From Fusibacter sp963666805 (GTDB taxonomy: Bacteria; Bacillota; Clostridia; Peptostreptococcales; Acidaminobacteraceae): a stretch of 64,000 nt of DNA. The stretch is taken from positions 186,001 to 250,000 of the forward strand of contig CAXXWR010000006.1 in NCBI GenBank assembly GCA_963666805.2, read 5' to 3'. Below the pieces are notes generated by a model that saw only the letters and a list, made by a program, of their open reading frames with translations, did not search any database and had not been told where the DNA came from. How positions within the stretch are numbered: the first letter of the stretch is position 1; each line of letters opens with the position of its first letter. The translations under genes were made by a program, and so were the position numbers. Of this stretch, positions 61,419 to 64,000 are shown piece by piece.

Positions 61419-63149
61419 TTATTGTATTTTTTCAAATTGATTCATTTGAGATGCCAAATTTTGAGCCATCACTTGATTGGCTTTTACTTTATCCGCAATA
61501 ACAGTAATGACTTCATCTAACCTATTGGTATCGTCATTAGACATCACAACCGTCCCTACGCTTTCATCAACTGCACTGGCTATATTGGCAAGACCGTTAT
61601 TAAGACTATCAAATATGGTTACAATCTTATCTAATTGACCCTTAATGTGCAGTATCATCTGATCTATATCCTGAGTATTATTGCTATAGGAATGAGCAAT
61701 ATCAAAGAAGCTGTTATAGTCTGTCACGACTTTATCACTGACATAAGTCATAATGGATTCCGTATTTGAAACCAAGTTCTGGACTGCACTGACCACTTTG
61801 TCATTCAACAATTGAATATCACTTGCTGTTGTCTTTGTGTTTTCAGATAAATTTCTAATTTCATCTGCAACTACTGAGAAACCTCTGCCTGCTTCACCTG
61901 CTCTTGCTGCTTCAATAGATGCATTCAGTGCTAAGAGATTGGTTTGTTCTGAAATATCTAAAATAGTCTTAGTGAGTTCTTTAATTTCAAAAACAGATTG
62001 GCTATTCTTAATAGACTCTTTAACCGCCTTTTGACTCACTTCAAGTTTATTCATAACATCGTCTTGGTTTCCTTTGACTTCACCTGCCACTTTAATTGAG
62101 TCATCAGCCAGTTTATTAACCTTATCTGCATTGTCGTTAAGTACGGTGGATAACTGATGAACATCACTTAAAATATCCCCAGACATCGTCTCAATTGACT
62201 GCAGTGTACTGTTGATTTCTTCCATTCCCGCTGTTAGCTCACTCATTGTATTAACAATATTTCTCGTTGCTATTTTAGATCCTTCAACTTCTGTATTAAT
62301 AATTTCTGTTGATCCATTAATAGAAGATGACCCTTCATTAATTTGAATCATTGCATTTTGGAGAGAATCCATAAATTGATTAACCGCTCTAATCACTTCA
62401 CCGATTTCATCTTCTGTCGTTTGGTCTAATCGAATGGTTAAATCGCCTTTATTTTGCTTTATTTTTTCAACAATCATTTTAAGCTGATTTGCAATCGTTA
62501 CAACCGGTGTAACGACACTTGTTTTGAGACGTAAATAGCCAAAGATGATTCCTATCAAAAAGAGCAGTGAGAGTCCCCAGATGAATATCGTCGACCGCAT
62601 CAAGCGACCATTGTTAACTGTCATTTCATGATTAATGGCCTTATCAAGAACGCTCTCATAGTCGGCTTCTGCTCCTTTGACTTTTGCAAGCTCCGCTTTA
62701 GTGACTTCCATATCAATTTGATTTCCCTGATTCATTTGTTGCTCAAATTCATCAGCCAGCTGGTTAAGCGATTGGTAATAGGGTAAGACTGCCGTAGAAA
62801 GGGTCTCATTCATCATAACAACTGCCGCATTGTCATTAAGGGTTTTCATAGTATCAATAAGGCTTCTAAAATGGGCTATACTCTCCCCTACCGTTGAAAT
62901 AGACTCACTACTAGATGCTTGATAATTCCCATCCTCTTGAAAGATTGTTTGAAGTTCAATGGCAATGCTATCCATTGTTTCATTCAGGTCAATTCTTTGC
63001 TTTTCTATAGGTAATAAATGTTCTGACATAATTCGGGAAGACAACTTAACTTGTGAATTAGTCACCCCAGATAAAATAGCGTTAAGACTAAAAATAATGA
63101 CTAAAATTAAGAAAACTTGAACCAATTTCAAATTAATCGATTTTTTCAT
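61419..63149 (-). CDS. Methyl-accepting chemotaxis protein
   Basis: The 576-residue receptor has two membrane helices (about 5-25 and 185-207) framing a helical external sensor domain (about 26-184), a HAMP region (about 208-265), and a cytoplasmic signalling domain with the tip EQTNLLALNASIEAARAGEAGRGFSVVADEIRNLSE (about 407-442). ATG 63149 is used (GGGGG five bases upstream); GTG 63161 is rejected. The ligand is not known. It separates atpC from murA, where B. subtilis has other genes, so it is a local insertion of a receptor gene. Confidence 0.93.
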   Translation of the reverse strand: MKKSINLKLVQVFLILVIIFSLNAILSGVTNSQVKLSSRIMSEHLLPIEKQRIDLNETMDSIAIELQTIFQEDGNYQASSSESISTVGESIAHFRSLIDTMKTLNDNAAVVMMNETLSTAVLPYYQSLNQLADEFEQQMNQGNQIDMEVTKAELAKVKGAEADYESVLDKAINHEMTVNNGRLMRSTIFIWGLSLLFLIGIIFGYLRLKTSVVTPVVTIANQLKMIVEKIKQNKGDLTIRLDQTTEDEIGEVIRAVNQFMDSLQNAMIQINEGSSSINGSTEIINTEVEGSKIATRNIVNTMSELTAGMEEINSTLQSIETMSGDILSDVHQLSTVLNDNADKVNKLADDSIKVAGEVKGNQDDVMNKLEVSQKAVKESIKNSQSVFEIKELTKTILDISEQTNLLALNASIEAARAGEAGRGFSVVADEIRNLSENTKTTASDIQLLNDKVVSAVQNLVSNTESIMTYVSDKVVTDYNSFFDIAHSYSNNTQDIDQMILHIKGQLDKIVTIFDSLNNGLANIASAVDESVGTVVMSNDDTNRLDEVITVIADKVKANQVMAQNLASQMNQFEKIQ

Positions 63150-63193
63150 ATTTTCCCCCACTTAATATTATATATATGTAGTTCGTCATCCAA

Positions 63194-63202
63194 ATTATAG
63201 CA
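63194..63202 (-). promoter_or_regulatory. Extended -10 promoter of the chemoreceptor gene
   Basis: TGCTATAAT on the minus strand, 45 bases before the ATG. No sigma-D element was found here, unlike many chemoreceptor genes. Confidence 0.6.
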
Positions 63203-63278
63203 TTTGAGAAATAGTCTATATATCATTATTTTACTGTCTATCACATTTTTTTAACATCTTTCCTTACATTATTAACAT

Positions 63279-63322
63279 AAAAAAAGACCGCCACTCATAT
63301 AAGATGGGTGATCAGTCTTTTA
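63279..63322 (-). terminator. Terminator of the atp operon
   Basis: AAAAGAC and GTCTTTT close a long stem with an inner CACCCAT/ATGAGTG pairing (63320-63282), followed by TTTTTTTATG on the minus strand. Confidence 0.85.
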
Positions 63323-63341
63323 TTGCTCAATGCTTATTTTA

Positions 63342-63749
63342 TTAATTTCTGTTGTAAAGTCTTATACGATTTGTTGCACGTTCAAGTGCCATTCTCGCTC
63401 TAAGAACATCCACACCTTTAGCAGCACCTTCTTTGATTCTCTCTTCAGCACGCTCTTTAGCAGCGACTGCACGATCAATATCAATTTGATCAATCCATTC
63501 TGCTGCATCAGTGATAATGGTCAGTTTTTCTTCGGTCTGTGTTAAAAAACCGCCCGAACAAGTCGCCCATTTGAATTCACCGTCAATTTTAATTCGCAAG
63601 CTTCCAATTTTAATAGGTGCAACAAGAGGTTCATGGTCATACAAAATTCCTACGTCTCCTTCTGTTGTTTTAATAATCACCATTTCTGATTCACCTTCAA
63701 AAAAGTTTGAATCTGGCGTAACAACTTCAAGATTGAATTTTTTGCCCAT
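63342..63749 (-). CDS. atpC: ATP synthase epsilon subunit
   Basis: The epsilon subunit of F1 regulates and couples ATP synthesis. The 135-residue protein has the N-terminal beta-barrel (FNLEVVTPDSNFFEGESEMVIIKTTEGDVGILYDHEPLV) and two C-terminal helices (AAKERAEERIKEGAAKGVDVLRARMALERATNRIRLY). ATG 63749 with GGGGG seven bases upstream is used. It follows atpD by 11 bases and ends the atp operon. Confidence 0.95.
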   Translation of the reverse strand: MGKKFNLEVVTPDSNFFEGESEMVIIKTTEGDVGILYDHEPLVAPIKIGSLRIKIDGEFKWATCSGGFLTQTEEKLTIITDAAEWIDQIDIDRAVAAKERAEERIKEGAAKGVDVLRARMALERATNRIRLYNRN

Positions 63750-63760
63750 CACTTCACCCC

Positions 63761-64000
63761 CTATGCTTGACTGTTCTTATATTTTTCTACAACCTCATCA
63801 ATTGATCCGCAGAATAAGAACATTTGCTCAGGAATATCATCATGTTCACCATCAAGAATCTCTTTGAAGCTTCTCACGGTTTCTTTGATTGGAACATATT
63901 TTCCATCATATCCTGTAAATTGTTCTGCAACTGTAAATGGTTGAGACAAGAATCTTTGTACCTTACGTGCTCTACTTACAACCAATTTATCATCATCAGA
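63761..64000 (-). CDS. atpD: ATP synthase beta subunit (C-terminal part; continues past the window)
   Basis: The last 79 residues show the beta-subunit C terminus: KLVVSRARKVQRFLSQPFTVAEQFTGYDGKYV and VRSFKEILDGEHDDIPEQMFLFCGSIDEVVEKY. The beta subunit carries the catalytic site of F1. The frame is open to the window edge at 64000. Stop is 11 bases from atpC. Confidence 0.96.
   Translation of the reverse strand, partial: SDDDKLVVSRARKVQRFLSQPFTVAEQFTGYDGKYVPIKETVRSFKEILDGEHDDIPEQMFLFCGSIDEVVEKYKNSQA

Noticed and set aside
1..64000. CRISPR arrays, insertion sequences, tRNA or rRNA genes
   Set aside because: No direct-repeat arrays, transposase motifs, cloverleaf-like or rRNA sequences were noticed on either strand.

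Overview
The window reads as chromosome of a low-GC, flagellated, Gram-positive anaerobe of the Clostridia. Long-form Hpf, CsrA/FliW, a SAM-I riboswitch on metK, sigma-A promoters with TGnTATAAT boxes and sigma-D-type promoters support this. Gene order matches Bacillus subtilis in three blocks: tsaE-tsaB-rimI-tsaD / ABC-F / rex; comF-yvyF-flgM-flgN-flgK-flgL-DUF6470-fliW-csrA-hag-flaG-fliD-fliS-hpf-secA-prfB; and atpD-atpC-murA-mbl-flhO-flhP. Genus cannot be fixed from the sequence alone. No tRNA, rRNA, insertion sequence or CRISPR array was seen.

Layout. 1-5.9 kb: rex (cut by the window edge), an ABC-F ATPase, acyl carrier protein, a DnaA-box cluster, and the t6A tRNA-modification operon. 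6.1-15.3 kb: amidohydrolase, tex, prfB (programmed +1 frameshift), secA, a small membrane protein and hpf. 15.4-45.4 kb: the late flagellar region, into which two flagellin-glycosylation inserts are set. Insert A (32.3-37.7 kb, between flagellin and flaG) carries pseH, pseC, pseB, a methylase and a Maf glycosyltransferase. Insert B (15.9-28.8 kb, between fliS and hpf) carries pseI, pseG, pseF and about eleven further genes: acyl carrier protein, FabZ-like and FabG-like enzymes, a split transketolase, a nitroreductase, a radical-SAM/SPASM protein, an acyltransferase-like protein, an AMP-dependent ligase and LuxE/LuxC-type acyl activation and reduction proteins. 45.5-55.7 kb: yvyF, comF, a frameshifted recD2, metK, a transporter, an orphan protein, phosphohexomutase and patatin. 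55.9-64 kb: rod proteins, a frameshifted mbl, murA, a chemoreceptor, atpC and the end of atpD.

How it fits together. All six pseudaminic-acid enzymes (PseB, C, H, G, I, F) are present but split over three transcription units, with a Maf transferase to put the sugar on flagellin. Insert B looks like a route that builds an unusual acyl or ketol group on a dedicated acyl carrier protein and attaches it to the nonulosonic acid. This is the best candidate here for an undescribed system. Flagellin output appears controlled by sigma-D promoters (five found), FlgM, and the CsrA/FliW pair acting on GGA sites in two flagellin leaders. Three single-base-scale frameshifts (one in recD2, two in mbl) are either real decay or sequencing error.
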